From contig CP154954.1 of NCBI GenBank assembly GCA_039621445.1, positions 21,960,954 to 22,024,953 of the forward strand: a stretch of 64,000 bases of DNA, written 5' to 3'. The notes under the pieces were generated by a model. It saw only the letters and a program-made list of their open reading frames with translations, made no database searches and was not told the origin of the DNA. This DNA is from Euglena gracilis (Eukaryota; Euglenida; Euglenophyceae; Euglenales). Shown here piece after piece: positions 44,135-56,138 of the stretch. Every line of letters starts with the position of its first letter. The stretch's first letter is position 1. A program made the translations under genes and the position numbers.

Positions 44135-46437
44135 CTATATCATATCCAACCGCCCGTAATCATGGCGGGAGTCAAGGGGGTCTTCCACCAGGACCATTTG
44201 TAATTGTTGCGGTGGGGGCCGGTCCACCAGCCAGGTTTCTGGCGATTCGTATTCGAAATCCGGTGGAACACAGTCCCGAACACATCCATTGGAGACTTCT
44301 GGCTTCCTTACACACTCTCTTTCCGCGGGGAACCACTGCAGCTTCTCCCAGTGTTTCATGGGCAGAGTGGCTGGCCAAACGAAAAAATTAATTCGTGGCT
44401 GTTTGGCTGACACCAGCGGTGCATTCCCCGGGTGGAAGTGAATTGGCATGTAGTGTGCAGATTCCGCGCGTACTGTATGAGGTCGTAATACGGCCGCAAG
44501 CCAGTCCTTCCAGGTCATGCCGAAATTTTCCGCCGGCCATTGTGGTAGGCCCCAGCCACCATTTTAGTCCGCTGTGGCGAACAGCAGGAAAAGTATCTTT
44601 TTCCAGTCTCCTGTGTCCAGGAGGTAAAAAATGTTACCCCTGCTTTTTCATCAGCAAGGCTTATCGCCGCACTGTCTACCTGCGAGCCACAGGCCATTCT
44701 CGCGTGGCGGTAGTCGTCAAGCTTGAGGTTGCTGTTCTTTTGAGTGACCACTTTCCAGTCAATCACAATGCCACCTTCCGTGGGTGTCTCAGCTACGGAG
44801 GTCCGGTTTTTTCCATGCCGTTTTGACTGAGGCTTTGGCTCTAAGTTTTTCTCATAGCCGGATGACGTGACATGCGTGAATCCTTGTCCCGGGGTTGATC
44901 CCCGAGAAGAGGATGCCACACCCTGATTTCCAGCACCACCACCGCCTTTCGGTGGGGGCTGGAAATGGGCCAGATTTTGGTGTGGGTTTGCAAGGTGCGG
45001 CGCCCGGCTTTGCTTTGGCCGGGTCCTTCGGGGTTCCGCTTTCCGGAGCGTCCGAGGGTCGTCTTTCGGCGTCGCGTTTTCTAGCCCAGGTGAGTGGTTA
45101 CGCTTGAGATGGGGGCCTTAACCCTGATATTGAGCGTCGTTGTCCTTCAGCAGGGGTTTCCCGAGCTGAGGGCCGCCCCGCACGCTCCTTCGCGGCTTCT
45201 TGGGTATCCCTTAGGTAGCCGGAGGATGGTGTGGGTGCAGGTGTGCCCGGAGCAGTTTGTGTTGGCCGAGCCTGTGGCGGCATGGACGTCATCTCAACCT
45301 GTTTTTCAGGTGCCGGCGTCCTCGTGCCCCGACGCTTCCGTGCCGTGATTTTTGCTGCACGTTGAGGTTCGGTTTCATCCGGTGCCTCAGGTGGCGCTGC
45401 CGGTGCTGGCACTGGTTCATCCTGTGCTGGAACAGCTGGCGTTGTCTCTACTGCCATTGATGTTCTCTGGCCTTCCGTCCGGGTCGCTTCTGACACCGGC
45501 GGCGGCGAAGCCATGGGGGGAGGTTCATCCTTCACGTGGCTGCAGTGCCAACTGCGCCTTCCGCCGGCTGGGCCGTTTCCGCCGCAGCTGTGGAAGACAT
45601 GGCTTCCACAGCTGCCGTACCACGTGGAGTGACAACTGCTATCAGTGAACGCAAACCACCAAGTACGCGTCCGCCCAGCGATGTGTGCCGCTCCGGCCCT
45701 TCAGCCGAAGTGGGCTCATTCTTCGGCTCCTTTGTCGACGGGGTCTCCCCGGAAACAGGGAGCTAGAGGCGTTACACCTCAGGTGTGTGGGGTACCACCG
45801 TATCTCCAAGCAGGTTTTCCCACGGAGGGGTTGGATAGTCCGTCGTACTGAGTGAGGTAGGTGAAGTAGGTACAGGTGTCCTTTCACACTTCCGTGGCTC
45901 TGGGCGCTGGGCAGTTTCCGCCACAGTGTCCAGCATCACGACAGATGGGCTACGGTTTTCCTGTGCCGGAGGTTCCGCTGGCAGAGCTTCATCCTCCGCC
46001 ATTGGTACCGTTTCCTCGTCCTCCTCCGCTACCGGAGGGGATTCGGTTGTGTGTAGCTGTGCTGCAGAACGCGGGTCATTGTCGATTCTGCAGCACTCCT
46101 GTGCATCTGACAGGCGCCAAAAGCTTATACTTTCACTCCTGTCAGAGTTGGGGCATGGCGGTGGTGTTTGCGGCAGACGAGAAGTCCCACGGAGGTAGCT
46201 CTCCGGCGCGTAGTACCAAGCCGAGTATCGCTCGAGTAGCTTATTCGGTAAGGCAGTGGGCTCACACGCGCGACGTCGTGGGTTCGAGACCCAGGTCCCG
46301 CCGTGTGAGTCGTGATCGATCCCGTACGCGCAGAGGGCATACCGCGGGGATCGATCGGCGTGTGAGGCTGCGCACGTGGACGAACGTTGATGGGTTGGAT
46401 TGCCACGGGCGTGGCCCCTCGCTAGCGGACGAGCCAC
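44135..46437 (-). pseudogene. Decayed Pro/Ala/Glu-rich minus-strand gene, unrecognised
   Basis: Successive minus-strand frames fit end to end with phase changes. 45772-46437 is acidic (PPVAEEDEETVPMAEDEALP). About 45545-45770 reads GETPSTKEPKNEPTSAEGPE. 45098-45535 is Pro/Ala/Thr-rich with a basic patch, ITARKRRGTRTPAPE. 44515-44919 reads VIDWKVVTQKNSNLKLDD. 44135-44518 is a more globular piece, MTWKDWLAAVLRPHTVRAES and INFFVWPATLPMKHWEKLQW. The order disordered-acidic, basic, globular would suit a retroelement ORF1 or a host protein. No known domain is visible, and an intron structure cannot be excluded. Confidence 0.35.
46230..46302 (+). ncRNA. tRNA-derived sequence (RNA polymerase III A and B boxes)
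   Basis: TAGCTTATTCGG (46237-46248) fits an A box and folds as a D arm (GCTT/AGGC around an 8-base loop). GGTTCGAGACC (46281-46291) is a perfect B box within a T arm of four pairs. The spacing is that of a tRNA. The acceptor arms do not pair and the anticodon arm is poor, so this is a tRNA pseudogene or the head of a SINE rather than a working tRNA. Confidence 0.5.
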
Positions 46438-46512
46438 GGCAAGTAGTATGAGCTGCCCCGTGGCCGTCCAACAGCGGGTGGCTAAACCTACAAACAGGTG
46501 GCCACATTGGTC

Positions 46513-46875
46513 CTACCCAGCTTCCGGGTAAAGGCTCTTGCTCGCTTTCGTCGGTAATGCACAGGCTTTCCCATTACGCCCGACGCATTTCATCCAAACC
46601 GTTGTCACCTTCTGCTTCCAGAAAGGCCGGTAACGGCAGAGCATAACAACGTTCGCGAACCTCTTGTGACACAATAAAGGTTCGAAACTCTTATAGTTCC
46701 GGATATTCCCGAAGTGGGTGGCGATATGCTCGCGGAGGCCTATTTCGGTTTCCTGGAAGTCCAGCAGCGGGTTCATCCTGCGTCGGTTTCTGTCATCTAG
46801 TCTGGCTTCGACCTCGGTATCCACTTCCTGTAGAATACCACATCGGTCATCCAGGAAATAGATGTAAACCTCCAA
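46513..46875 (-). CDS. Unrecognised 120-codon ORF
   Basis: This minus-strand frame reads MEVYIYFLDDRCGILQEVDT, ...EIGLREHIATHFGNIRNY and ...FANVVMLCRYRPFWKQKV. It has a mixed, globular-looking composition and no low complexity. It lies upstream of the acidic frame at 46437 on the same strand and may be an earlier part of the same decayed gene. There is no family assignment. Confidence 0.3.
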   Translation of the reverse strand: MEVYIYFLDDRCGILQEVDTEVEARLDDRNRRRMNPLLDFQETEIGLREHIATHFGNIRNYKSFEPLLCHKRFANVVMLCRYRPFWKQKVTTVWMKCVGRNGKACALPTKASKSLYPEAG

Positions 46876-46982
46876 GACGTAGGTAATCCACGCCCTGCGC
46901 CAAAATTATTGCCGCAGAAATATTTTCTGCCGGTGCTGTTTCAGCAGCTTTTTGTACTGTGTTCCAATTTGGGGTTGCAGTA

Positions 46983-47242
46983 TGTCCCAGGAACGTCCCA
47001 GCTCTGTAGGATATCTGCAGAGTGTGTTCAGTGACGATCGAACCACTGTGGAAACCTCAGCTGGCACGATCGTGGCAGACCTTACTGGGACCTGCCCCTG
47101 GACACGTCAGCACTTTTCTCTCCTTCCCAAACAGGTGGTATTCCTTTGTTTCATAGACTACAAGTTCCAAGGTTTTATTCGTCAGAGGGAAAAACCCTCA
47201 GAACAGTTGAACGTTGCTTCGGAGGAAACATCTGAAGCCTTT
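46983..47242 (+). repeat. Family 1-type LTR remnant cut by unit E
   Basis: TGTCCCAGGAACGTCCCAGC, GATCGTGGCAGA and CTTCCCAAACAGGTGGTATTC align with parts of 42856-43020 and, for the last block, with the LTR at 24004-24383 (CCACAGGTGGTATTC). The sequence stops where the LTR of unit E begins. The element it belonged to may continue at 52940. Confidence 0.45.
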
Positions 47243-47823
47243 TGTCGGCTGCCGCTGGCGTTGGCAGCCAAGAATTTCCAAAAAATCCTAAAAAACTCCC
47301 GGTAGGAATAGCCAAAGCATTTCAACCGCCACGCGAGAGGAACTGGAACCCCAGCAAATTCCAGAACAGAAGTCATTTGATAAATAGAAAAGATTTGAAG
47401 AAATCCAATACCTAGAGTTTACAATTACAAAGAAGCCAAGGCATCCCTTTTCACATTTTTGTTTCCTTGCCACAACAAATCACCTGAACTCAAAGGTACT
47501 CACCTACCCTCGCCAGCAGGTTTGTTGTGCTCTGCTGTGTGCTTCCAAGTAGGTGGGTTGGTTTTGTATTTGCTCAGCTTTTGATCCAAATGTTTGAAAA
47601 GGCATAACAGTGGAGGCTAAAAACGATCTTACGCAGGGAGACAGGGGGACCTGGGTCGGGGGGCTCACCTCACCCTCATTACCGCCTGTTGATTTGTTTG
47701 AAAACAGGGACCAACGTGCCAAAGGCCCTGGCCTGAGCCCACCAAGGCCAGAAAAAGGAATTTGTGGCCCCAGCGAAAGCGGCAGCCCCCCGGGGTGGCG
47801 AGGGTCCTCCGTCCCCCCCAACA
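47243..47823 (+). repeat. 5' LTR of unit E
   Basis: This 581-bp LTR runs TGTCGGCTGCCG...CCAACA and is inserted after ...GCCTTT. One base of the terminal hairpin arm differs (GTTGGCAGCC). Confidence 0.82.
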
Positions 47824-48000
47824 TGGTACGCAGAGGTTGCTTCACTGACTCTGGCAGTGAAGAATTTTTACTTTCGGTTGATGACAAATCAGAACCCCCC
47901 AACATTGTACGCAGAGTTGGCGTTGCCAACTCTGTTGACAAAGAATTCAAAGAATATAGTGACCAATTCAATTTTTTGTGAATTGAATTCGGTGACACCC

Positions 48001-48830
48001 AAACAGATAAACAGAGAAAAGTGGAGGCTGAATATCTAGCGTCTCAGAGGGAGTTTTGGAGGCTCAGATGTGAAGCAGCCATTGGACATTCTCATGGCCC
48101 TGATTCATCTTGTCCATGTCAATCTTGTAAAACGTCAGGGGTAAGCCCAGCAAGTTCACTGCCAGGAGATCCTGAAGTTAAACCAGAAGGTTTTGACCCT
48201 TGTCCAAATGTTTTGCACATAAAGAGGTGTGGCGTGTGAAGCTGTATCACGACAGGTGAGTGTCAAATCCGACAGTGTGGAAACTTCAGAGGTCACCAAA
48301 CCTGAAGCTTTTTATATCCCTTCCAATGAGGGGTTGCAAAAAGTTGAGGCAGGTATCACAGAATTATTTTCAAACACTTTTTCCCTGAACGACAGACTAA
48401 CGAAAGTGGAGGAAGTGCCCAGCCAAAGTGAGTCCAGCCACTTGGAGGGACGGATGACTGAAATTTAAACCGGTTTGAGAGATTTGGCAGATAGTTTTCA
48501 TGACCATTTCACACGAACTTGCAGTGAAATTGAAAATCGTTTTTCTGAAAGGATCCAGTCCGTGTCTGAGAAGGGCGAGGCTCTGTCAAAACGGCTGGAG
48601 AGTGAAGAAAGGGTTCTGGAGGAACGGCTGAAAATGTTTGAATTACAAATCGCTGAAAATATAAAGCCCAGTGAAATAAAACCACCAAGTCCAGAACATT
48701 TTGTGTCTGTGAACCTGAATTCTGGACATGTCACAAATTTGCAGCCGTCATCAGTGTCTTCTGAAAAATCTTCCTCGGATTTTTCCGCACAGCCAAGAAA
48801 ATTCAGACAGGCAAAAAAATTCTGAAGACC
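48001..48830 (+). pseudogene. Unit E Gag-like coiled-coil protein
   Basis: Three frames follow one another: MEAEYLASQREFWRLRCEAA with two close CxxC-like pairs (SSCPCQSCK); VEAGITELFSNTFSLNDRLT; and, after a stop at about 48468, LRDLADSFHDHFTRT, SEIENRFSERIQSVSEKGEA and LESEERVLEERLKMFELQIA. The last is a long coiled-coil ending EHFVSVNLNSGHVTNLQPSS, the tail shared by all units. This is the most complete version of the unit protein. It lies first after the primer binding site, where gag would be expected. There is no zinc knuckle of CCHC form. Confidence 0.5.
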
Positions 48831-51800
48831 TGCCACAAACAGCTGGAACAGCTTTCAACTTTTGAGACCAAATTGGTTTCAGGATTGGTGGGGTTGGGAC
48901 TGGCATTTAAATCCCTGGAACAGCTGGGGGTGGTTTCCACCATATCAGTGGTGGTGGTGATTTTTCTTTCTGACCACTGACTGGCACAGCATGGCACTTT
49001 ACATTCTCGAGTATGTTTCTGTGGGTTGTTTTGAGATTGTTTTTTCGTATATTTTTCACGGTGCCCTAGTGCTGGAGGCAGATGTGCAGTCAGCCAGAAG
49101 TTTAAATCTGGATTTTCAGTTCACAGAGTTTGACTTATGGAAAAACAGCCAAGTCAAACATTTTGAATCTGGTTTCTGGGGTGCATGTTTCTCCCCCAGT
49201 TGCTTTCCCCTTAAATGGAGACGCCCCTCCACGATGCTGGGGAACTTCTCCTAGTGTTCAGGCAGCCAGATCAATGATCTTTCAATTTCAGGTTCAGAGT
49301 TTTCAGTTTTCGGTTCTTGTCCCGAATGTCATTTTGGGGTGGGTCATGTTGACATGTGTCACCATCCCCGACGGAGACAAAACAGTCATCTCAGGTGTAA
49401 TTTCTGATTTGTATTTTTGCTGGTCCTTTTTGTCACGGGACAGTTTTTCCAGTGAAACTTTCTCCTCGGACAGGGACATGTGTTGGAGGATCGGCACCTT
49501 TTTTTGGGTTTTCAGTCCATTTTTATTGTGGTTTTAGAGTGTGGCAGACCAGCAGTCCTGTGGCAAGTTTTATCTGGGTTTTTGCCAACTCCTGAGGTGG
49601 GGGGGAGACCGCCAATGGACCACTCGTGACCCAAAAGTTCTTTGGAAAGCGCGCAAAGAGGGGTTACGAGGGTGGGGCTAGACCCAGGCAGGGAATAAAC
49701 ACCCCTGTGGCCACCCATCTAAGGGCTCAGGAAACAAAGTTTTTTTTCAGTTCAGTGGGAAACAAGATGGTTTAAACCAAGGTGGAAACGACACCCCTGA
49801 GGAAAATGTTTGTTTGGGCCCATCAGTGGCATCATAATCATTTGGTTCCGTTTTCAGTGAAAAACGTGTTGATCTGTGAGTTGCACTTTCTGCGGCATTT
49901 GTTCGGCTGTGGAGTTTGCTTAAAGGGAAAATACTCAGAAGTGGGGGACGCCTCACAATGCAAAACTCCTAAGGGCAATTTTTGCAGTTTGAAGGTTGTT
50001 GGAGCTTTTTTTGTGACCCATTTGATGGATCAAGGTCAGATTTTAAGGGTCAGAATTCAGTGGCATTTTCATGTTCAGTTCAGTGAGGAATTTCAGAAAT
50101 CTGCCTTGTGTGTTGCCAGTGGTGAATTTGTGCGTGTGTGTTGCCTTGTCATGCAGGTGTTCGAAGGAGCAAAGCAAACAAGTTATCAAGGACTTTGATT
50201 GATTTTGATTGAACTTTGATTGATTTTCACCTTGAATTCAAAAATTACAATATGACTTCAAAAACTGGGATTATGAACATTGGAATGTGATGGAGAACAG
50301 TTTTCAATGACATTAATGAGACCCAAGCAGTTGAAGTACATGATTACGATTATCATGATCACAATTGTGGACTGTCTGTGGAGTTGAAATGGTGGATACA
50401 TTAATTTTATTTCCGTGCTGTGAAGCGTAACGGCCGACCAAAGTGCCTGCAGTGGGCAGCACTTCCATAGCCCAGGTCCAGCACAGGTTGACTGCTCCCA
50501 CAGATTTTTAATGTTTTTGGGTCTCAGGATTTTGCTTGTGGGTTGGAGCCATTTTTTCTCCCCTCCTCGTGCAGCTGGGGGGGGGGGCTGTTTTGAGCCC
50601 AGTTTTTTTGTTGGCGTGGATCAAAATCAGTTTTGGATGTATGGTTGGAATTTTTTGACTCAGAATTGGATACCCTGTGAGACGTTTGGGTGGGGACAGG
50701 AATGCATCAATTTGTGACCGTGACTGTTTTTGGTCACACCCCAGATTGTGACGGGGTTTGATGAAATTTCCATTTTTCCCATTTCTTTCGTCAAGTGGGG
50801 ATTCCGGTTTTGCAGCCAGGAATTTTTAACCCGTGGCCCTCACCACATTGGTTGAGGGTGGGGGGGCATTGTGAATTGCGAAGGCCCGTCCACCGTGACA
50901 CATGGTGGATTTGAGCTTGATTTCAGTCGGTTTGGATATTATTGCCCAGGTTTGTGGTTTTTTTTATTTGGTGGCTGAAGCCACATCGACCCCCATGGCC
51001 CCATGTGACTGGGGGGGGGGGGGCAGCGAAAAAGCGCCCTGGCTGAGAAAATTGGATTTGAATTTTCAGTATTTTTGAGTTTGCCATGTCATTTGACCCC
51101 CATTGCCCCGTGTGAATGGGGGGGGCAGTGATTTTTGATTTGCAAGCCGGATTTGTTTTGTTTCACGGCTCCAGTGAATCGGTTGGAAACAGGGGTGGGC
51201 TGGTTTGGCCTGGACCCTCGGCATGCTGCTGGATGTTGCTTCTGTTAGGTTGGTTGCTCTCGGTTGGACTTTGTTTGTTGTATGTGGCACGTGGAGTTTT
51301 GGATCTTTTTGAGGACTTTTGTTGACTCAGAATTTTGAATGTCTGAGGATTTTTTTTGCTGGAGTATTTTTACACAAAAAGTTGGGGAAATCCTGGAGTT
51401 TGACGATTTTTCTGGAGTTTAAAAAACGAGTTGGGATTTTAGACCGCAGATTTTTATTTCGGTTTGGATGATGGATATTGGTCAAAGGCATTTTTTCATG
51501 GAACACAGCTTGGAGGCATCTGAACTCGGGCGGGGGGGGGGGACCCTCGACCAGATATGACCCCTCCTCCGTCCAAAGGCCCTGGTGTGGGCCAATGGAA
51601 AAAAAAACCCAGCCACGTGGGCACTAAAGCCCTGTGATATAGTGGCTGAGGGCCATTGAGAAGCCCTGTTCTCTTTGCGTTCAAAAAAATCGGCCCAGTC
51701 ATTTTCGGTTGGAATGCATAACAAGGAAGTGAGCGTGCACACAAAAACACACAACTGCACACGCACACGAACCCGCACACCCCTGGTACACTATTCCATA

Positions 51801-52377
51801 TAACCGCTTGCCCGCTCACCTCTTCACTTGCGCTCCCCATTTACTCTTTCCTTACCCAACTGTCCCCAATTGGAAACGAACGCCTGGGTTTCTCTTTTTC
51901 TTCCCCAAACAAGTCGTTTTCTGAGGCACTGTTGGCCAAAGTCCCTGATTTTTTTTAAAAAAAATCGAAATCGAAGTCTCACTGAATGAAAGCTGCCAAA
52001 AAAAAAACGGATTTTAACCGAGGGGGTAGCGTGGGACTTAGGCCTTGGGGTAGAGTGCCCAGAGGTGGTTTTACTCAGAATTGTTTTCAGACTTTGTGTC
52101 CAAGAACCCGTTCCCCGTGCTTTTCAAAGGAAAGGGGTGGGGGTTGATCCCCGTGGACCTGAATTTTCAGAGTCGCCCAAGGTGCCCGATACTATGGCTG
52201 GGGGGGGGTCGACTCCTAACACTGATTTTCAAAAAGAAAAGAAAAGCGACAGGACCCGTTTCAAAAAAAAACAGAATTTTCGCCCCCACAAAAAAAAACA
52301 ACAACAAATTCTCTCTCCCCATTTTGTTAGGGGGGGGGGCAGAAAAACGGGCACAAATAACGTCGCAAGGGAGGGGG

Positions 52378-52933
52378 TGTCGGATGCTTCTGGCGTCGGC
52401 AGCCAAGAATTTCCCAAAAATTCCCAAAAAACTCCCGGTAGGAGTAACCAAATCAAGTCAACCGCCACGAGAGAGGAATTGGAACCCCAGCAAATTCCAG
52501 AACAGAAGTCATTTGAGAAATACAAAAGATTTGAAGAAATTCAATACCTAGAATTTACAATTCCAAAGAAGCCAAGGCATCCCTTTTCACATTTTTGTTT
52601 CCTTGCCACAACAAATCACCTGAACTCAAAGGTACTCACCTACCCTCGCCAGCAGGTTTGTTGTGCTCTGCTGTGTGCTTCCAAGTAGGTGGGTTGGTTT
52701 TGTATTTGCTCACCTTTTGATCCAAATGTTTGAAAAGGCAAAACAGTGGAGGCTAAAAACGATGCTACGCGGGGAGACAGGGGGACCTGGGTCGGGGGGG
52801 CACACCTCACCCCCATTACCGTCTGTTGATTTGTTTGATAACGGGGCCCAACTTACCAAAGGCCCTGGCCTGAGCCCACCGGGGCCGAAAAAAAAAAGGA
52901 ATTTGTGGCCCCAGCGAAAGCCTCAGCCCCCAG
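52378..52933 (+). repeat. 3' LTR of unit E, truncated
   Basis: The LTR begins TGTCGGATGC, with substitutions in the terminal hairpin. Similarity to other LTRs ends at about CCTCAGCCCCCAG. Confidence 0.75.
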
Positions 52934-52939
52934 AGGGGG

Positions 52940-55320
52940 CGGGGGTGCCTTCTGCATCATCATCGTCATTCGTTCGTGACGAAATGCCTTCTTCCATCCC
53001 CGGACACCCACCTTTGAGGCGGCGAGGGGATGAACGCCCTACCAAAACACACTTGGTTCACAAGGATCAGGGGGATGAACCCCATTTACGCTTGGTTACT
53101 CATGTCACCCATGAACAAAGTGAGGGGTATGTGCCCTTTGCTCTGTTCACACCCAAAAGATCCCCGGTGGAAGCACCGGTGCGCCTTTCGGACTGCAACT
53201 CGGTGGAAAAACCGTGTTTTTTCCAACCCTCCCCCCTCAATTACCACCCCAAACACCCTATCGCGCATTGCCGGGATATTACCCGCGGAAACCGCGGTTT
53301 TCCCTGCATTGCCATGGAATCCAGATATGAGTCTGGTGGTACCGCAAACCTCTTGTGCCGTTTCCGTTGTGGAGGACTATGGTGATTTGAGTGATAGCCT
53401 CACCCCGGGTGATGTTTACCGAACTCTGGGTCAAATTCCAACGGATCACCCGCTGAGCAAGCAAATTTCCCCTGTCCACCAGTGCGTTGCGGAATGTGCA
53501 ACCTCGCTCAACAAGGTTTTGTGTTCTATGGGGAAAACTAAAGGGTTGCCAAACACCAAACTGTAATATTGCTTGAATTATTTGCAGGATATCGGCAAAT
53601 ACTGCCAACACCATCTTGAAAATGCGGGGAAAGACCTTCAGCATTTTCGAGAAAGTGTTGACAGTATTTTGCGCATCCAACTCCCACAAAATTTCCAGCA
53701 AATCAGTGAAACACTGCATGAAGCGGAAACGCGGAATCATTCTAAGTTTATGCATGTGCAAGATGGTATAAGTCATCTTTTTGCCGAAGTGGAATCTTGT
53801 TCAACAATGGTACTGCAATTGCAGCAACAGTGACACGCGCAAAACGCCACCCCCAAAAGGCCGTAAATCGGTAACTTTGTTGCGGTTGAGCATATTGCTG
53901 CACTCACCACTTCTTTCCAAGAAGCCCAACAACGGATTCTTGTTCTGTTCTCTGAAATCGAGCATTTGAAGCAATTTTACGCGAAATTGCAAGAAAATTT
54001 TGTTCCCCGTACGCAATTGCAGCTTTGGAGGAACGGATCCTACACTCGGAGCAGAAAGCCTGCCATTGTGCCGCAAACCAGGATGGATTAACCTCCTTGA
54101 ACGTGAAAATCGGGGATTGCGCACAACGCTGGAATTTCGCGCAACAAAAATTGCAAACGGACATTGGTGATATTACTGCCAGCGTTGTCTGTTTGCAGGA
54201 GCGTGTTTATACACTGTCCCAGCGAATTCCCCCCGAAATGAGTGGTATTCAAGCCGCTACTGGGGAATTACAAACAGGTTGTACCTTCTTGTCCACCACA
54301 TTAGCGGAAATGCGCTCACTTCCCAATATTTCGCGCGCTCGGATATCCGAGTCACCGGAAGTTCGCACGTTTCATGACAAAATGCTTGGTGACAACAAGG
54401 AAACCTTGCACGCATTTTGCACGAGTTTGATTCAACTTAAGGAACCTGTGAATCGGAAGGCCCGATCTATGCAAGATGAGGTTTCACGGCTGGATGGACG
54501 AGTTTCTGCGTTGCTGGGAAAGCCAACCACGGGAAATTCGCGCACCACTGCGGAAACCCCCACCAAGACACCCCACCAATTGCAAATTGTCTGAAATGCT
54601 GTAAAAAAGCTGTAAAAAAATGCTGTAAAAAAGCGCTCGCGGGTCAACTCCGGAATGTGGAGGAGTCCCTGGGAAAACTTGTCCAAGACCTAAACTTGGT
54701 TTCCGAAAAGTTGCCACACTTGGAAGATTTTTCCCGTTACCGCAGACGCAATAGGCATTTTGATACTGAGGTTGACCGTATTTGCGGCCAGCTACAGTTG
54801 GTGGAACATTTGGAAGAAACGGTGCATGACTTCTCCGCGAGTTTGGATAAAATGTCCACTCCGGTACCGGTTATGCCACCTCCCACCGCGGTGAGCGCTG
54901 CAGTTGGTATTCCAAATGTCCCGGAATCGCGTTCCCAAATTACTGGTTCTGGATTAGGAAGTAGGAATCCCTACATCCACCGCGAATTTGGTACAACCAC
55001 CCGCGAAAACGCGAGTTGTACCACCTTTACATTTGCCCACACCAGAAACCCACTTTTCAAAGAACATTTCTGAAGAGGAAGTTGCTGCACAGCTCCAAAA
55101 TCGAGTGTCCAGCACGAAATTCAACATTCTAACCTTGTGCGAGGAATGAGCCAACACCCTACACCTGGTATTGGTCATGTGTCGCATTCGCGAAATTACT
55201 GTCCACCAACGGGTTCTGGAATACCAGATCACCCATCGCGTTTTCGTTGGGAAACCCGCCCCACCGGGAGAATTTCACCACATTTTTCACATTTGCAGCA
55301 AGAAAATCCTGTGTTCAGGG
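52940..55320 (+). pseudogene. Coiled-coil Gag remnant of a family 1 relative
   Basis: Frames 53030-53566, 53573-53833, 54025-54594, 54657-55073 and 55137-55320 follow the Gag extension seen at 22738-23787 and 9801-11200: a Pro-rich stretch, HQCVAECATSLNKVL, QLPQNFQQISETLHEAE, then GDITASVVCLQERVYTLSQR, IQAATGELQTG, EDFSRYRRRNRHFDTEVDRI and VRGMSQHPTPGIGHVSHSRN. It is the longest continuous view of this extension. The capsid part is missing: at 55320 it runs into an inverted LTR. A run of CTGTAAAAAA repeated three times at 54597-54632 adds a stop. Confidence 0.75.
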
Positions 55321-55899
55321 TCCGGGACTCTGCTCGCCCGGGGGGCTGTTGCTTTCGCTGGGGCTTCAGATTCCCTTTTCCGGCCCTGGTGGGCTCAGGC
55401 CAGGGCCTTTGTGGAAGTTCCCCCCGTTTTCAAACATGCCAGCCGGCGGTAATGGTGGTGAGCTGTACCAGCCGACCCGGGGTCCCCAGTTTCCTCTCGT
55501 AGGATCTTTTTTTCCATCCATTGTTGGTTTTTCCCCATGTTTTGAACTTCTGGTTCCAAATGGTGGCCAATGACAAACCAACCCACCTACTTAGGATCAA
55601 ACAGCAGAGTACAAGAAACCTGGGACTTGAGAGGGTGGGTGAGTACCTTTGAGATCAGGTGAATTGTGGGGCAAGAAAACAAAAATGTGGAATGGAATGC
55701 CTTGGCTTCTTATGGATTGTCAATTCTTTGTGTATCTTTCTTGAATTCTTTCTGGAAACACCAAATGACTTCTTTGCTTGAATTTGCTGGCGTTCCAATT
55801 CCTCGCGCGTGGCGGTTGACTGACTTGGGTGGTTCCAACCGGGGTTTTTTTAGGAATTTTAGGGAAATTTTTGGCTGCCGACGCCAGCGGCAGCCGACA
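55321..55899 (-). repeat. LTR of the non-autonomous element, inverted
   Basis: On the minus strand this begins TGTCGGCTGCCGCTGG at 55899 and follows the family LTR to within about 15 bp of its end. It faces the truncated LTR at 52378-52933, so the Gag remnant lies between two LTRs pointing at each other. Confidence 0.8.
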
Positions 55900-56138
55900 C
55901 CCACTCCCTTGCGACGTTAGTCGGACCCGTTTTCTGCCCCCCCCCCCCGAACAAAAACGGGGAGAGTGTATTTGTTGTTGTTTTTTTTGGGGGGGGGCGA
56001 AAATTCCGTTTGGTTTTTTTTGGAACGGGTCCTGTCGCCTTTTTTTTTTTTGAAAATCAGCGTAACGAGTGTGCCCCCCCCAGCTATAATATTGGGCGCC
56101 TTGGGAGACTCTGAAAAATCAGGCCTTCGGGGGAAGCC
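55900..56138 (-). mobile_element. 3' end of an inverted non-autonomous unit
   Basis: The reverse complement matches the last 235 bp of units A-E (CCTGA.TTTTTCAGAGTC, AGCGTTACG-type block, long A and C runs, AACGTCGCAAGGGAG). It ends at GGGGGAAGCC, where the LTR of the intact Ty3 element is inserted. Confidence 0.75.

Larger units (their letters stand above)
47243..52933 (+). mobile_element. Older copy of the non-autonomous LTR element (unit E), longest internal region
   Basis: The 5' LTR is 47243-47823 and the primer binding site at 47824 is TGGTACGCAGAGG. The internal region of 4554 bp ends in AAGGGAGGGGG, and the 3' LTR starts at 52378 and breaks off near 52933, losing roughly its last 25 bp. 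The first frames encode a longer coiled-coil protein than in units A-C. No pol domain is present. The insertion interrupts family 1-type sequence, with an LTR remnant on the left and a Gag remnant on the right. Confidence 0.82.
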
